Shown: positions 39,039-50,910, counted from the first letter of the stretch. The stretch: DNA of 64,000 bases from Megaustenia siamemsis (GCA_032433765.1 JAVIAB010000008.1:46496606-46560605), one strand, 5' to 3'. Notes: generated from the sequence alone by a model not told the origin. Made by a program: numbers and translations.

Positions 39039-40377
39039 CGTAGGGAGGTCAAAAAGTAATGCACACCAATTTTTTTATCGGCTAAAAATAAAGATAGGAA
39101 TATGGAATTTTGCACACTTGGAATATGACATGTTCCAATTATGTGTACCAAATTGCACAGCATTCTGATAAATATTACGCAATCTATGAACCGTTAAAAT
39201 GGAACTTGTCAACAATGTCCGTTACAAACAGCGAATTGTCATAGAATTTCTGGTTGCGGAAAAAGAAACTGTGGCAAACATTCATAAACGACTGTGTGCA
39301 GTGTACAAATGTTCTGCAGTCGATAGGAGCACAGTTAGTCGCTGGGTTCAGAGAATTAAAGCTGCAGAAAGTGTACGAGTGGAGCTGCATGATTTACCGC
39401 GTTCTGGACGTGTTGCCTCGGCTACCAGCACAGACATGTTAAACCGGGCTGATGCCATTACTCGTAAGGATAGGCGTATCACTAGTCAGCAATTGGCATT
39501 GCAGCTTACAGTCAGCAAGGGAAGTGCAATCGCAATTTTTAAAACTCTCGGATATTCAAAGATTTGCGCTCGATGGGTTCCTCGGTGCCTAACAAATGAT
39601 CACAGAGTTCAAAGGAAAACATTCTGTTCTGAATTGTTGGAGCGTTTCGGTGTTGAAGGAGAAATGTTTTTGTCAAAAATTGTTACCGGTGACGAAACGT
39701 GGGCACATCATTATGAGCCTGAAACAAAAATGCAGTCAATGGAATGGCATCATCCGCAGTCACCAAAAAGAAAAAAATTCAAAACATCTCTTTCAGCCGG
39801 AAAGGTGATGATCACTGTCTTCTGGGACATTGATGGTGTGATTCTTGTTGATGTAATGACAAGAGGTGAGACAATCAACTCGACAGCTATCATCAATACA
39901 ATGACAAAACTCAAAAATCGGTTCAAAAGAGTTCGGCCTAATAAGCCATCTGCAGATTTGTTGCTTCAACATGACAATGCACGCCCTCACACAAGTCTGG
40001 TAACACGAGAAGCAATCAACAAATTTGGTTGGACTGTACTGCCCCATCCTCCTTACAGCCCTGATCTGGCTCCCTCAGATTTCCATCTGTTTGGACCACT
40101 CAAAAAATTCCTGCGTGGGACACACTTTGACAATGATGAGGATGTGATCCGTGCAGTTAAAAAATGGCTACGCGAGCAGGACAAAACTTGGTACAAACGA
40201 GGCATTCATGACCTAGTTTCGCGTTGGCGTAAGGCAATACGCTTGGACGGAGATTATGTTGAAAAATAGGTAGTGTAAAGGGGATGTTCAGATACAATCT
40301 GTGAAAATTTCACACATTTTGCCCGAATAGTTTCCGAGAAAAAAATTGGTGTGCATTACTTTTTGACCTCCCTTCAG
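39039..40377 (+). mobile_element. Intact mariner element (1339 bp)
   Basis: Inverted ends share GGGAGGTCAAAAAGTAATGC and run for about 30 bp. TA dinucleotides flank it at 39037-39038 and 40378-40379, the mariner target duplication. The single gene inside is uninterrupted. It inserted into RTE-D. Confidence 0.95.
39199..40269 (+). CDS. Mariner transposase, 356 aa, apparently intact
   Basis: Cuts and pastes its own element at TA sites in the nucleus. The N-terminal part (about 1-125) has the helix-turn-helix DNA-binding region, including TVSRWVQRIK. WVPRCLT (126-132) is the linker motif usually written WVPHELT. The catalytic triad is D165 (TGDETW), D259 (HDNARPH) and D294 (YSPDLAPSDFHLF), with 34 residues between the last two, as expected for mariner D,D34D. 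Length and end structure match the family. No stops or frameshifts, so it may be active or very young. Start chosen at the first ATG after the left inverted repeat. Confidence 0.95.
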   Translation: MELVNNVRYKQRIVIEFLVAEKETVANIHKRLCAVYKCSAVDRSTVSRWVQRIKAAESVRVELHDLPRSGRVASATSTDMLNRADAITRKDRRITSQQLALQLTVSKGSAIAIFKTLGYSKICARWVPRCLTNDHRVQRKTFCSELLERFGVEGEMFLSKIVTGDETWAHHYEPETKMQSMEWHHPQSPKRKKFKTSLSAGKVMITVFWDIDGVILVDVMTRGETINSTAIINTMTKLKNRFKRVRPNKPSADLLLQHDNARPHTSLVTREAINKFGWTVLPHPPYSPDLAPSDFHLFGPLKKFLRGTHFDNDEDVIRAVKKWLREQDKTWYKRGIHDLVSRWRKAIRLDGDYVEK

Positions 40378-40379
40378 TA

Positions 40380-40590
40380 TATTGCCCTTTTTGCTTCCGT
40401 AGTTATTGCTTTGTTTTTCAATAGTGTTGATATTTGGCCTATAACTTGGCATGCTTTATTACACCTTATATCTATCTCTGTCTCTTGGTTATTGTCTTGT
40501 GTTAACGTGCTACCCAAATATTTAAAATTGTCTACTTGCTTCAGAGTCGTATTATCTATTTTTATATATTTAATAATCCACGCTGTGATA
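40380..40590 (-). pseudogene. RTE-D LINE, continuation beyond mariner
   Basis: The minus strand encodes LKQVDNFKYLGSTLTQDNNQ, EIDIRCNKACQVIGQIS and LLKNKAITTEAK. This joins in order with 38600-39036. Confidence 0.85.
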
Positions 40591-40664
40591 ACAGAATAAC
40601 TCTGGGGTTTACTTAAATAGTTATGGCTCAGAAGAGATTCATGGAAACAACTACTGCCAAATGG

Positions 40665-40768
40665 TGGCTTATGAAGGTGGGTTTCTGAAGGTGGGCTTCT
40701 GGAGATGGGCTTCTGGTGGTGGGTTTCTGAAGGTGGGCTTCTGAAGGTGGGCTTCTGAAGGTGGATCA
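40665..40768. repeat. 14-bp tandem repeat, about 7 copies
   Basis: Units of GTGGGCTTCTGAAG with variants. Confidence 0.85.
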
Positions 40769-41014
40769 AAGTAGAAACAGATAAAATACAACGACGAGAA
40801 AGAAAAACACACACACAAGAAATGATGCACAGTGTGGGCCAGACTTATAATATTGTGTGAAGAATTACCATGGTCTGTTCAGAGTGGAGGAGTGTTGTTT
40901 TTTTTTATAGGGCGCAACAAGGCTTTCTAGTCAATGACTGCTTCGTGGTGACTAACACGAACGGGCGTATGTAACTTGCAAGATAATAGATTTGGGGGTG
41001 GGGGGGGGTTAAAC

Positions 41015-41187
41015 AAGGTAAAAGAGACAAAGGCAGACCAAGACTAACATGGACGAGTAACATCCAAAAGATGGACAAATCAGCCTATGAAAACCTACAC
41101 CCTCAAAGCAAGAGACAGAGCAGAATGGCGTTCCATGGTAGCCAACCTTCCTTGCGGAGTTAGCACACAATGATGATGATGAGGCCA
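41015..41187 (+). pseudogene. RTE-B LINE 3' fragment
   Basis: Matches 8190-8360 (GGTAAAAGAGACAAAGGCAG, CTAACATGGACGAGTAACAT) and ends in a GATGATGATGAGG tail. Confidence 0.75.
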
Positions 41188-41283
41188 TAAAATAAATAAT
41201 TACATTCGCTTCTATAATTATTCTCAGTATTTGTGATAGGCCCTAAGTTGCTAAATATTGACTGAAATGCCATAAACAGAGCA

Positions 41284-41757
41284 TAAAGCGATGTCTCGGA
41301 CTTCGAACGATGATAATTTCAAACGTTCCAGATCTCGAACTCTAAATTTAAGAAAATCAATAACCAGAGTTCGAACGATGTTTCTACATTCGATCTGTGC
41401 GTGTGCAGTGAAACAAATATCGTTTGTAAGCATCATGTGATGAGCTCTCATGTCATCTCTTGCTTGTGGTTTTCAATGTTTTCCTCCCATTACTTTTTAC
41501 GTTCAGAAGATGAAAATGGAGTCAATGGGACATTTCCTGAGTTGAAGTTCAGGAACCGTGTTCTGTTTGGATTAGAACGGGGGACATTGTTGAAAAGTGG
41601 TACCCTAAGACACCGGTGGAGCATATTGACGTGTTCAATGACACTACCATGACCTACATTAGGAACATCCGGTCAGATCCAGACTACAATAGAAAGTCTC
41701 TTCCCCGTAGACAAGATGGAAAATGAACGAGAACCCTAAACCATTAGTGATAATATG

Positions 41758-41825
<68 letters not shown>

Positions 41826-42195
41826 CCTAAATTACAGTTATTTGATGTTTTCATTGAAGCGACTCTCCACCAGCCACACGAAACATCACTTTTCACTTAG
41901 TAACAGTAAATATAATTTTCATTTTATTATATATTATTTACGTATCTAATTTGTATTTGCGTGTGTTAATTTGTTATTTATATCTTTTATTTAATTGTGT
42001 TACTTTCATCTAAAATTATCTATATTTTATTAGTATTATGTGACATTGGTATCGCTTATGGTCTGGGAACGGATTAATTAACTTACGGTTATTTCTAATG
42101 GAGAAAATTGATTCGGACTTCCAACCAATAAATCAAAGTTGGAACGGTATCCTGGAAAGAATAAAGTTCGAAGTACGAGGCATCACTGTACCGAT
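41284..42195. mobile_element. Probable inverted-repeat DNA transposon remnant
   Basis: Left AGCGATGTCTCGGACTTCGA pairs with the reverse complement of the right end, CAGTGATGCCTCGTACTTCG. The CAGTG-type end suggests hAT, but the family is inferred. It contains a (GA)n run at 41759-41821 and a short coding-like stretch (41560-41725). Confidence 0.5.
41560..41725 (+). pseudogene. Coding-like fragment of unknown origin
   Basis: One frame reads DIVEKWYPKTPVEHIDVFND, then TTMTYIRNIRSDPDYNRKSL, and stops soon after. It looks like protein, but no start, splice site or family could be assigned. Possibly part of the surrounding transposon. Confidence 0.3.
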
Positions 42196-42199
42196 ATGA

Positions 42200-44170
42200 G
42201 AATATATAAGAATTGCTTGCTTTCAGTGCAGTGATGGATCTGAGCTCTGGAGAATAGAAAGTCCAGGGTGACGTCATTTCCTGATTTAGAACTATCAGAT
42301 TATGCTGATAAAATAAAATCTGCAACCGAGAACTGCTCGAGGGGTACAGTCAATATAAAATGAGAAAAGGGAGAACAAAGTACAAGCAAGCCCTGGATCT
42401 GGGAATATCAAGTAAAATGTGGGCCAGACAAGGAACACACTGCAAGGATGATCATGGGCAGGTTGAGAAATTATGTTGTCGTCCTGTTAGACAGCAAGAA
42501 AGTGACGGCGAAAGACATGCTGGCCATTGGCTGCTTCACAGAGTCGTGGTCATGGGCGAGAAGATGTACAATATGACGTAATTAAGAGTGTAAAAGCTAT
42601 AAACGTGTTACAAAGTACAGCGTTACTAACAAAACATTACATCAAACATACATCAAACATGATTTTTTGCAACATTTAGTAAACATTTCTACATGTCAAA
42701 ACATCTTATTATAAGATCACACACATATAATCAATGTTACAGCTGCAAACCTTGCAAGTGAAGCAAAATTTAGAAGCAACAAAGTCGCAGACACTAAAAG
42801 CAGTTAAATTAAATTAAAAGTTTCCTGCTCTTTGTACTTAGCACGTCGACAAAACGTGACCAATTGTTTCATTTCTATTGACCTTATTTGAGGTTTTTCT
42901 TATTGCATATATTTTCAGGTAGATAAAGTTAAATGCAAGATTGTGTTATTATATAAACCATGAAAGCTCACTTTGATTCACAAGAATTTTTACTTTCCTT
43001 ATTTTAAAATATTTGTGTAGAAACTTAACTGGCTCCGTATTTGGACTTCTCGATTGAGTAATTAAATTACTGATGAATTATTTCCTCGCGCACTTTTCAA
43101 AATACTTGCTTTTCCTTTGAATTATGACGAAATTATAAATTCTTATCTTTATAGGTGAGCTTAATATTCTCTTTTCATTCATTGGTTGGTATAATATTAT
43201 CAGCTGCCTTTCTCCCTTCTATTTTGTCCTTTCATTTCAGGTGTTGAGGTATAACAGAAAAACAATTATATGCCTTCTTGTCTCACAAGACATTGGACTG
43301 TAGCTTCATTTCATATTTTCTTGTTACGGATCAGCGCTTGTTATGGTTATGCAGACAGATATTGGTCAAGCAAACATGGGGAGAAAAAAAATGTATCTAA
43401 CCTCTCACATTTTTCAATTCATTTTTTTTAGCTAGGCAAGGCACTTCTCATTTTTTTCTCAACTCAAAATTGCTAGCCACCTGTTGTGATCTTGTGCAGC
43501 CATCTCCCAAGACTCTAGACACCGCGGGATTGTTTCATTTCAGAAATAACACCATATTAATCTGTATTGTCTTAAGTTATCTTTTAACTTAGAAATGCAA
43601 TTATCTTTCGCAATTATCGATACATTTACCTCACGATTATTCTCAATAAATCTTTAATTAGACGATCAAACAAAACCGCGATAAGAGACATTCGTCTAAT
43701 CATCTGTTGGTTCCAACTTCAATTATCACGGGTGGATATATTTTTTCAGCCAGCGAAACTAATTACCAAATGTGTTATCAGGGAGAGCAGCTTGGCCCTA
43801 GCATGATATTGTGCACAAAGCCGAATTTGTGGCGCGTTTCATTTTTTCATATGTTATATGTCATATATCATATCGAAATATAAACTTTCAGAAACGAAAC
43901 AATGATAAGTTTATCAGAATGTTTGATTTTTAACAGAAACACATTTAGTAATTATTGCTAAGTTCCACAGAAAACAAGCTGGTTAATCTGGATTTGTATA
44001 TGTAACAAGTATAAGTTGGAATTACTGTACTGCAAAAATGTCAGTCTTTAAACTCAATTAAACAAACAATTTCTTGGTTGTAAAAATTAACAAATATCAA
44101 CAATGGTTTCAAAAAAAAAAAAAAACTTTAAAAAATAGCATGATTGATGTTTTCTGTTAGATGTGTCTTT
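42200..44170. other. AT-rich stretch without recognised features
   Basis: A 73-codon frame at 42360-42581 has no recognised motif. The rest is AT-rich single-copy-looking DNA. Confidence 0.4.
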
Positions 44171-44171
44171 A

Positions 44172-44440
44172 TTGAATCATCATCATCAAGTACCGGGCCT
44201 GCTGACGTAGGTGATCATGTCTCTCCACAACTTTCGATCTCGATAGTTATTTATTATTTCTGTTGTTAACCCTCTGCCAAGCCATTCTCTTAAGCTGCCT
44301 GGTATCTTTTATCTTTGCTTCCCTCTATCTCTTCGTCCCTCAATTTTCCCAGCTGTTACAATATATTCCAGCTGTTCTCTCCTCATTACATGTCCAAAAT
44401 ATGATGATTGTTTCTTCCTAATTTTGGAAATTAGCTCTCT
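44172..44440 (-). pseudogene. RTE-A LINE 3' end
   Basis: Begins with the antisense tail ATCATCATCATCAAGTACC and matches other RTE-A copies until about 44440. Confidence 0.75.
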
Positions 44441-44504
44441 TTATTGAATGTTTCAGTCAAAAGTGTTAGATAACTCAGGCCAGGTGCGTGATAATTAACT
44501 TATT

Positions 44505-44865
44505 TCTTAATGAAAATCGTTACTGGATCAACGTTCGAGGGATTCTTTAGGTAATTCGTTTGGCTGTTCATGTTCTGTCTGTGAAGAAATCGTCGTAAAC
44601 TATATTTATGGGATATTTGTGGATAGTTTCTTTGAATATTACTGATGAATCGTCATTACTGAAAATTATTTATATTGTTCGTTTGACTGATCTGTCATTG
44701 AAGAAATGTCACAGGACTCAATATTTGTACATTTCTTTAAATAGTTCGTTTGACTATTCATGTTTTGTCTTTGAAGAAGAAATCGTCATTGGATCAATGT
44801 TTGTAGAATTCTTTAGGTAGTTTACTTGGCTTTCTATATGATCTTTCAGTGAAGAAAGTGTCATT
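44505..44865. repeat. Degenerate long tandem repeat, about 4 units of 80-115 bp
   Basis: Units share AATCGT(T/C), GGATCAA(C/T)GTT, TTCTTTAGGTA, TTCGTTTGGCT and TCATGTT(C/T)TGTCT in order. Confidence 0.6.
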
Positions 44866-45037
44866 TATCTCTCAATCTGTGAACAGTTAAAAAGAAAATT
44901 GTATCAAGAAAAACATCTTTTCTTCAAATTTTTTTTTTTGTCATTTTAAATTACACACTACAGTTATTTACGTTTGTCTATCTCTCTCAATTTCTACATC
45001 TCTCCCTCATTCTTCCTTTCTACACTATCTTTCGCAA

Positions 45038-45507
45038 TTGCCAGCTATCCCACTATTGCCAGTTATCACACTATTGCCAGTTATCCCACTATTGCCAGTT
45101 ATTCCACTATTGCCAGTTATCCCACTATTGCTAGTTATCCCACTATTGCCAGCTATCCAACTATTGCCAGTTATCCCACTATTGCCAGTTATCCCACTAT
45201 TGCCAGCTATCCAACTATTGCCAGTTATCCCACTATTGCCAGCTATCCCACTATTGCCAGTTATCCCACTATTGCCAGTTATCCCACTATTGCCAGCTAT
45301 CCAACTATTGCCAGTTATCCCACTATTGCAAGTTATCCCACTATTGCCAGTTATCCCACTATTGCCAGTTATCCCACTATTGCCAATTATCACACTATTG
45401 CCAGTTATCCCACTATTGCTACTAATCCCACTATTTCCAGTTATCTCACTATTGCCAGCTATCCTTCAATTGCCAGTTATCCCAATAATGTCAGTTATCC
45501 CACTATG
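45038..45507. repeat. 18-bp minisatellite, about 26 copies
   Basis: The unit is CTATTGCCAGTTATCCCA. It is open in more than one frame on both strands: TIASYP and LLPVIP on plus, GITGNS on minus. The longest plus frame (44974-45510, 178 codons) has a hydrophobic start, but no supporting gene context is visible. Confidence 0.95.
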
Positions 45508-45529
45508 TAGATATTGTTCAATACGCACT

Positions 45530-45922
45530 ACAGTCGGCTCGGCTAAAAAAATGGGTACATTACCTTTGTTTATAAAAGAAACGCCACTTGGGAGAGAATA
45601 CTGATCATCGTTCTCCCAAAAAGATTTAACCAGGAGAAGTGATGACGTAACCCGCGTTCAAAGAACAGTAATGCTTTTCAATCAATCCACTTATTTTAGA
45701 CCACGGTCCATAGACCACGGACAAGCTCTCTCTAAACATCCCTACTCTTGGACATTTCCTCTACCTTTTTCCAGTCTAGACCTCTTAAAGGTTTCGTGAC
45801 TTCTCTTCTTTATATACTCGTGGGCCTTCCTTGCTATCTCTTTCCCTGTGGGTTCCATGATTGTGCCTGTCTTGTTAGGCGATAGTCAGGTTTTCTTAAT
45901 GTGAGTCCAATCCATATACGTT
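45530..45922. other. No recognised gene
   Basis: Pyrimidine-rich stretch between the 18-bp repeat and SINE-2; nothing supported. Confidence 0.35.
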
Positions 45923-45924
45923 GG

Positions 45925-46260
45925 GGGGCCTCGGTAGCCTAGTTGGGAAAACCACCCGACTAGACTACCGACGTTCGGACAACCCGTGTTCAATTCCCGC
46001 TGGGAGCAGTGTGAATTGTACTCGTGGTTGGAATAAAAAAAAATACCCCCACGGTCGACCCAGCCGTTGGCAGAAATGGGTACCAGGGTATATTATCCTG
46101 GGAAGGTGAGGAATGTCGCTTCGCATCTGAGTTTCGATGCTTGAGGCTACACTATACAGAAATATCCGAACATTTCTGGATAGGCGGCCGAGCACATATG
46201 GGTATATACTCGCGTGCTAAGACGCCGGTTCAAGTCTCGTACTTTACCTTTAGTTCTATA
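45925..46260 (+). mobile_element. SINE-2 copy
   Basis: tRNA-like head GCCTCGGTAGCCTAGTTGGG with B-box-like GTTCAATTCCC, core GACCCAGCCG...AAATGGGTACC, and a long tail ending with a second tRNA-B-box-like segment (CGGTTCAAGTCTCG). Matches 11866-12192. Confidence 0.8.
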
Positions 46261-46371
46261 CGCACCATAGTAGCCAAACCCAAAGGACAAAAACTCATCT
46301 CAAGAGGATACAATTCGATTACATGATGTGTCTGAATGTTCATATTCAAGTGTAAAATTGTCTATTGCGTT

Positions 46372-46720
46372 TCATCATCATCAAGTATCGGGCCTGCTGG
46401 CATAGGTGATTATGTCTCTCCACAACTTTCAATCACGACAGTTATTTATCATTTCTGTTGTTGACCTTCTGCCAAGCCATTCTCTTAAGCTGTCTGGTAT
46501 CTTTTCTCTTTGCTTCCCTCTATCTCTTCGTCCCTCAATTTTCCCAGTTGTTACAATATATTCCAGTTGTTCTCTTCTCATTACATGGCCAAAAATGTAT
46601 GATTGTTTCTTCCTAAAATTAGAAATTAGCTCTCTTTTTGCTTTGGCCTCTATCAGAACGTTTTCATTACTCTTCTTAGCTGTCCATGGTATTCTCAACA
46701 TTCTCTTGCAAAACCACATT
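46372..46720 (-). pseudogene. RTE-A LINE 3' end
   Basis: The minus strand is open for 96 codons: MWFCKRMLRIPWTAKKSNEN, IFGHVMRREQLEYIVTTGK, REWLGRRSTTEMINNCRD. Nearly the same as 1824-2231. Confidence 0.85.
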
Positions 46721-46739
46721 GCCAGCTTCAGTTCTCAAT

Positions 46740-46835
46740 CAGAATCTGACTTCTCATTCATTTCTTGATTATACTTTATCGTAACATTTCTTTGTTTGAT
46801 TGTTATCACTCCATATTATATCAGAGCGTTGCGTT
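46740..46835. repeat. Dispersed repeat shared with 51085-51165
   Basis: CTTCTCATTCATTTCTTG, TATACTTTATCG and TATCACTCCAT.TTATATCAGAG occur in the same order in both places. Confidence 0.6.
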
Positions 46836-46872
46836 TAACTACGACTAAAACAGAGATAATTGTCGCCAATCA

Positions 46873-47430
46873 TCATCATCATTAAGCGCATTCTCCACAT
46901 CGAAGGTTGTCTATTAGGAAGCGCCATTCCGCTCTGTCTCTTGCTTTGATGGTGCAGGTTGTCGTAGGCTGACTTGACCATCTTTTGATGTTACTCGTCC
47001 ATGTTATTCTTGGTCTGCCTCTGCCTCTTTTTCCTTGGATTTTCATTTCTTTCAAGATTACTTTTAGTAAGCTACTGTGTTTTTTAACATGCCCCAATAA
47101 TCTCATTTACATTTGTTATGTTTAGTAGTTCTCTTTTCATTTGTATTGTTTTAAAACGTTATCATTTGTTTTCTTTACTTTTCATCCAATTCTTCCTATT
47201 CTTCTATAAATCCCCATTTCAAAGGCTTCAATTTTCTGCTCTGTTTTCTTGTCTAATGTCCATATTTCTGCGCCATACAGGATTGTTGAGAAGAACATCT
47301 TGCTATTCTTAGTTTTAGCCCTGGTGTTATTTGTTTTGATGTTTCATATTTTTCATGACATTAAAATTGTTTTTTGTTATTCCTATTCTTTTGTTTAGTT
47401 CAGTTTTACATTTTCCATCACTGGTTATAT
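46873..47430 (-). pseudogene. RTE-B LINE 3' part
   Basis: The minus strand encodes MRLLGHVKKHSSLLKVILK, GKRGRGRPRITWTSNIKRW and a REKTWNI-like upstream part, with frameshifts. Tail CATCATCATCATT. Confidence 0.75.
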
Positions 47431-47529
47431 CCACTTGTATACATCCAATACATATTTGTGTTAGCTTGTCATGTTTATTTCATTAAGTAATTGTTATAAA
47501 TCTTCATGATTTACATCTAGTAATACAGC

Positions 47530-48395
47530 CAATGTATTACATACATGGACTATATATGCAAGTTAGCCAATCCATCAGAGACAGAGGAGATCAACGAGCT
47601 TTTATTTGCAGACGATCAGGCACTAATACATGAAACAAACGAAGACCTACAAGAACACTTAAACAAACTCAACATCTCAGGCACAAAATACAACATGAAA
47701 TAAACATCAACAAAACAGAAATCATGAATGTCGCCAAAAATAAACAGAACATCAAAATAACTATAGAAGGTAGGCAACTAAAACAAGTAGAGGAATACAA
47801 ATACCTAGGAAGTTTAGTGACAAACGATAATTCTCAAACAGCAGAGATAGAATCAAGATGTAACAAAGCTTATCAAATCATTGGACAGTTATCACCACTA
47901 TTGTCCAACAAGGAAATAACTCTGGAGGCAAAACGAACACTATACAATACAATCTTCATCCCAACGTTGTGCTACCAATGCCGGACCTGGACCCTAGATG
48001 CAAGAACAATACGGAAAATAACCTCTACTGAGATTAAATGTGTTAGACAAATGACAGGAAACAATCTGAGAGATTAGATCAGAAATGAAGAACTGAGAAA
48101 AAAGCTAAGAATAGCCCCCGCCATAGATTATATAAGGAAACTACAGATAAAATTGTTTGGCCACGTGACAAGGCAGAAAGAACAAAACACTACACAATGA
48201 GCCTTCAACAAACGTTGTGAGAACACCAGACCCAAGGGTCGACCACGAAAAAGATGGGTCGATGGAATATTAGAAACACTAGGAAACATAACAGCAGCAG
48301 AGGCAAACAGAAGAGCAAAAGACCGCAAATTATATCTCCCCTCGACGCTGAAAGGCAGATGAGAAAGGAAAGAAGAAGAAGAAGACAATAACATG
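47530..48395 (+). pseudogene. RTE-D LINE, RT motif to 3' end
   Basis: Encodes ELLFADDQALIHETNEDLQE (FADD catalytic motif), YKYLGSLVTNDNSQTAEIES, IKCVRQMTGNNLRD and LYLPSTLKGR, with frameshifts and stops. Tail AAGAAGAAGAAGAC. It serves as the reference for RTE-D fragments here. Confidence 0.85.
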
Positions 48396-48717
48396 AAATC
48401 AACAACGATGCTGACGTTTTATAATCATTATACCATTACCTATGAGTGTGTCTCCTCTGTTCATTTTTTACAAGTACTAATAGCTGGAACAAAGGTAAAA
48501 AAAAAAAACCAATAAATAATTAATGTTAACAATTACTTAACCGTAATAAACTGAAACCATTACTTATTTCTTACTTTTTGTAAATTTGATAGCTTATTAC
48601 ATTAATACAGCGTAAACTTAAGGTAGAAGATAATAATATTGATTACACATAATAATACAGATTTTTGATCACTTTATTATTTGATAAATAATATATAACT
48701 ACTGTAATGTACAATTT

Positions 48718-48724
<7 letters not shown>

Positions 48725-48785
<61 letters not shown>
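48725..48785. repeat. (TA)n microsatellite left of hAT
   Basis: TA run of about 60 bp directly abutting the hAT end. Confidence 0.9.
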
Positions 48786-48788
<3 letters not shown>

Positions 48789-49594
48789 TGGTGTATACTC
48801 GTTTTGGAGTATGGGCTACCGCTGACATAATAAATAAAAACATACATTATATTCAGTAGGCTAACATGAAGTAATATTTTCTAATGACTTCACTACATTT
48901 AAAATTATTTACTTATTTATATGTAAACTCTATCCGTCTTGTTTGGGACGAAAATGTCTTGATGACTTTGTCATTGAAAGTACTGTTGGGTTGGTTTCTG
49001 AGGGAATGATTTCTCAATTGACATTAATGCCGAACCAGATAAGCGTTCTTGTGTTTGAGTTGAGCGATAATAAGACTTGATTCTCTTGAGAGCAGAAAAA
49101 GTTCTTTCTACAGATGCTGATGCCCATAACTTATTTATAAATAGCTAAGGAAGTTCCGGTAATCAAACAGTTTCACTTTTACTTTGTGATGATTCTGATA
49201 GGCTAGAGCTAAAAATAACCCATGAAACTGTATTAGTGTAGAGGTAACAACCGGTACATTTTTTTGACGGGAATTTTTTAATGTGAAGGTCGTTAAACTA
49301 GATTCGGATAGAGGAAAAATGTACTGCTGGCTCCAAGTTTCAATGTAGAATAGTTATAACATTCACAAACGTTATAGTGGCCAGAGGAAAACTTTGCTTT
49401 AATAAACACAAATCAAAGCAAATAAATCATATTGGCCACCGAAATGTGTAATAGAATATTCGAAAATGTGTAATATCATTATTTTTTTTTTTTAATTTTG
49501 TTAAAAATAAAATAAATTATCATTTCCTTTTGTATTTCGTTAACATGTTCAGGCTACCGGCGGTAGCTGCGGTATCATAGAGAATAGGCCACTG
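48786..49594 (-). mobile_element. Internally deleted hAT element
   Basis: The left end CAGTGGTGTATACTC pairs with the right end, which ends GGCCACTG; CAG...CTG ends are typical for hAT. It lies between (TA)n runs, consistent with an 8-bp TA-type target duplication. The minus strand near 49140-48950 encodes ASASVERTFSALKRIKSYYR and LSGSALMSIEK, the hAT C-terminal dimerisation region. The rest of the transposase is missing. Confidence 0.75.
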
Positions 49595-49629
<35 letters not shown>

Positions 49630-49634
49630 TATCT

Positions 49635-50390
49635 ATCTATTGACCTTTCGAGCCGTAACCGGCCCATAGGTAGACCAGATACACCTTCTCCTATATGAAT
49701 TTTTGTTCTAACAAAAGATATTATCAAATCTCGCCATCTGTCTCTGTTCTGTGCAAGCAGTTCTATCTCATTGAGGAGCCGATTCCTGCTGCTCTTGCTC
49801 TCTCATCAATGTTCTTCTCAGTGTCTCCCTGGGTCTTCCTCTTTTTCTTTACCTGTTGTTTCCATATGAGGGCTTGCTTTGCTATTCGATTATTATCTCT
49901 TCTCATCACATGTCCAACGTATACCATCGTCTTTTCTTTATTATGAAGATATTAGTGTTGATTGGCGATTTCTCTAATTTCCTCGTTTGTTTTGATTCGT
50001 TCCATTCTATACCAAGTATTTTCCTTAGACATTTATTTTCGAATGCGTTCAACTTTGTTTCTATATCTCTTGTTGTTTTCCAGCTTTCACACGCATACTA
50101 AGGGTGATAGTACATTTGATTTGAATAGCCTAAGTTTTGTGTTTGTGCTAATGAGTTTTGATTTCCACAACTTTTCAAGGCTTCTGAAAGACATTGCTGC
50201 TTTAGCCAGTCTGATTCTAATTTCTTTGCTCGTATCCCCTTCTCGATCAATGTGACTTCCAAGATAGATGAAGTGATCGATCTCTTCTACTGGTTTGTTT
50301 TCCATGTATATTTTGTCACTTGTTGGAATTAAACTTTTCATGACTTTAGACTTTTCATGATTGACCTCAAGCCCAATTTTGCTGGCTATA
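49635..50390 (-). pseudogene. RTE-F LINE 3' part
   Basis: Starts with TCTATTGACCTTTCGAGCC, the antisense of the GATA-tailed RTE-F end. Further in, the minus strand encodes IDHFIYLGSHIDREGDTSKE and AAMSFRSLEKLWKSK. Frames are broken. Confidence 0.8.
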
Positions 50391-50427
50391 TATATTATAT
50401 ATATATAAAAAGAACAATAAAGACTTA

Positions 50428-50459
50428 CAATTATTTGAGACTGCTTTAGGGATACATAC

Positions 50460-50525
<66 letters not shown>

Positions 50526-50758
50526 AAAGTACCCCCGTCACGCCAAGTGGCGTATAGGAAATATGGTGTTAGTGACCCTATATTTTACAGACCTTCAGCA
50601 CATGATTTTTGGGGTAATGTGGTCGGTATTACGCCCGTGCTGCTTTACTTTCCCATTAAAAAATCCGGTATTTAAGGCTGGTGAACCCGATCGGTTGGGA
50701 TCGAACCCTATTGTCCTTTGTAGTCCAGTTCACTAACCACTGAGCTGTCGCGGCTCCC

Positions 50759-50819
<61 letters not shown>

Positions 50820-50852
50820 TGTATGTATCCCTAAAGCAGTCTCAAATAATTG
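50428..50852. repeat. Large TA-rich palindrome with a SINE at its centre
   Basis: CAATTATTTGAGACTGCTTT...ATACATACATTAT at 50428-50464 is exactly inverted at 50816-50852. Both arms continue inward as (TA)n (50463-50521 and 50758-50815). The centre is a SINE-1 copy. Confidence 0.9.
50522..50757 (-). mobile_element. SINE-1 copy inside (TA)n
   Basis: Complete antisense copy from CGTCACGCCAAGTGGCG to GAGCTGTCGCGGCTCCC. Confidence 0.9.
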
Positions 50853-50910
50853 ATTTTTGAAGACGACACAGTGGATCTCATGATGAGAAACACAGTGCAT
50901 CACAATCCAA

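Noticed and set aside
42360..42581. 73-codon plus frame as a gene
   Set aside because: No family match or context; length is within chance expectation.
46024..46326. 100-codon frame over SINE-2
   Set aside because: It overlaps the tRNA-derived SINE and is not coding-like.
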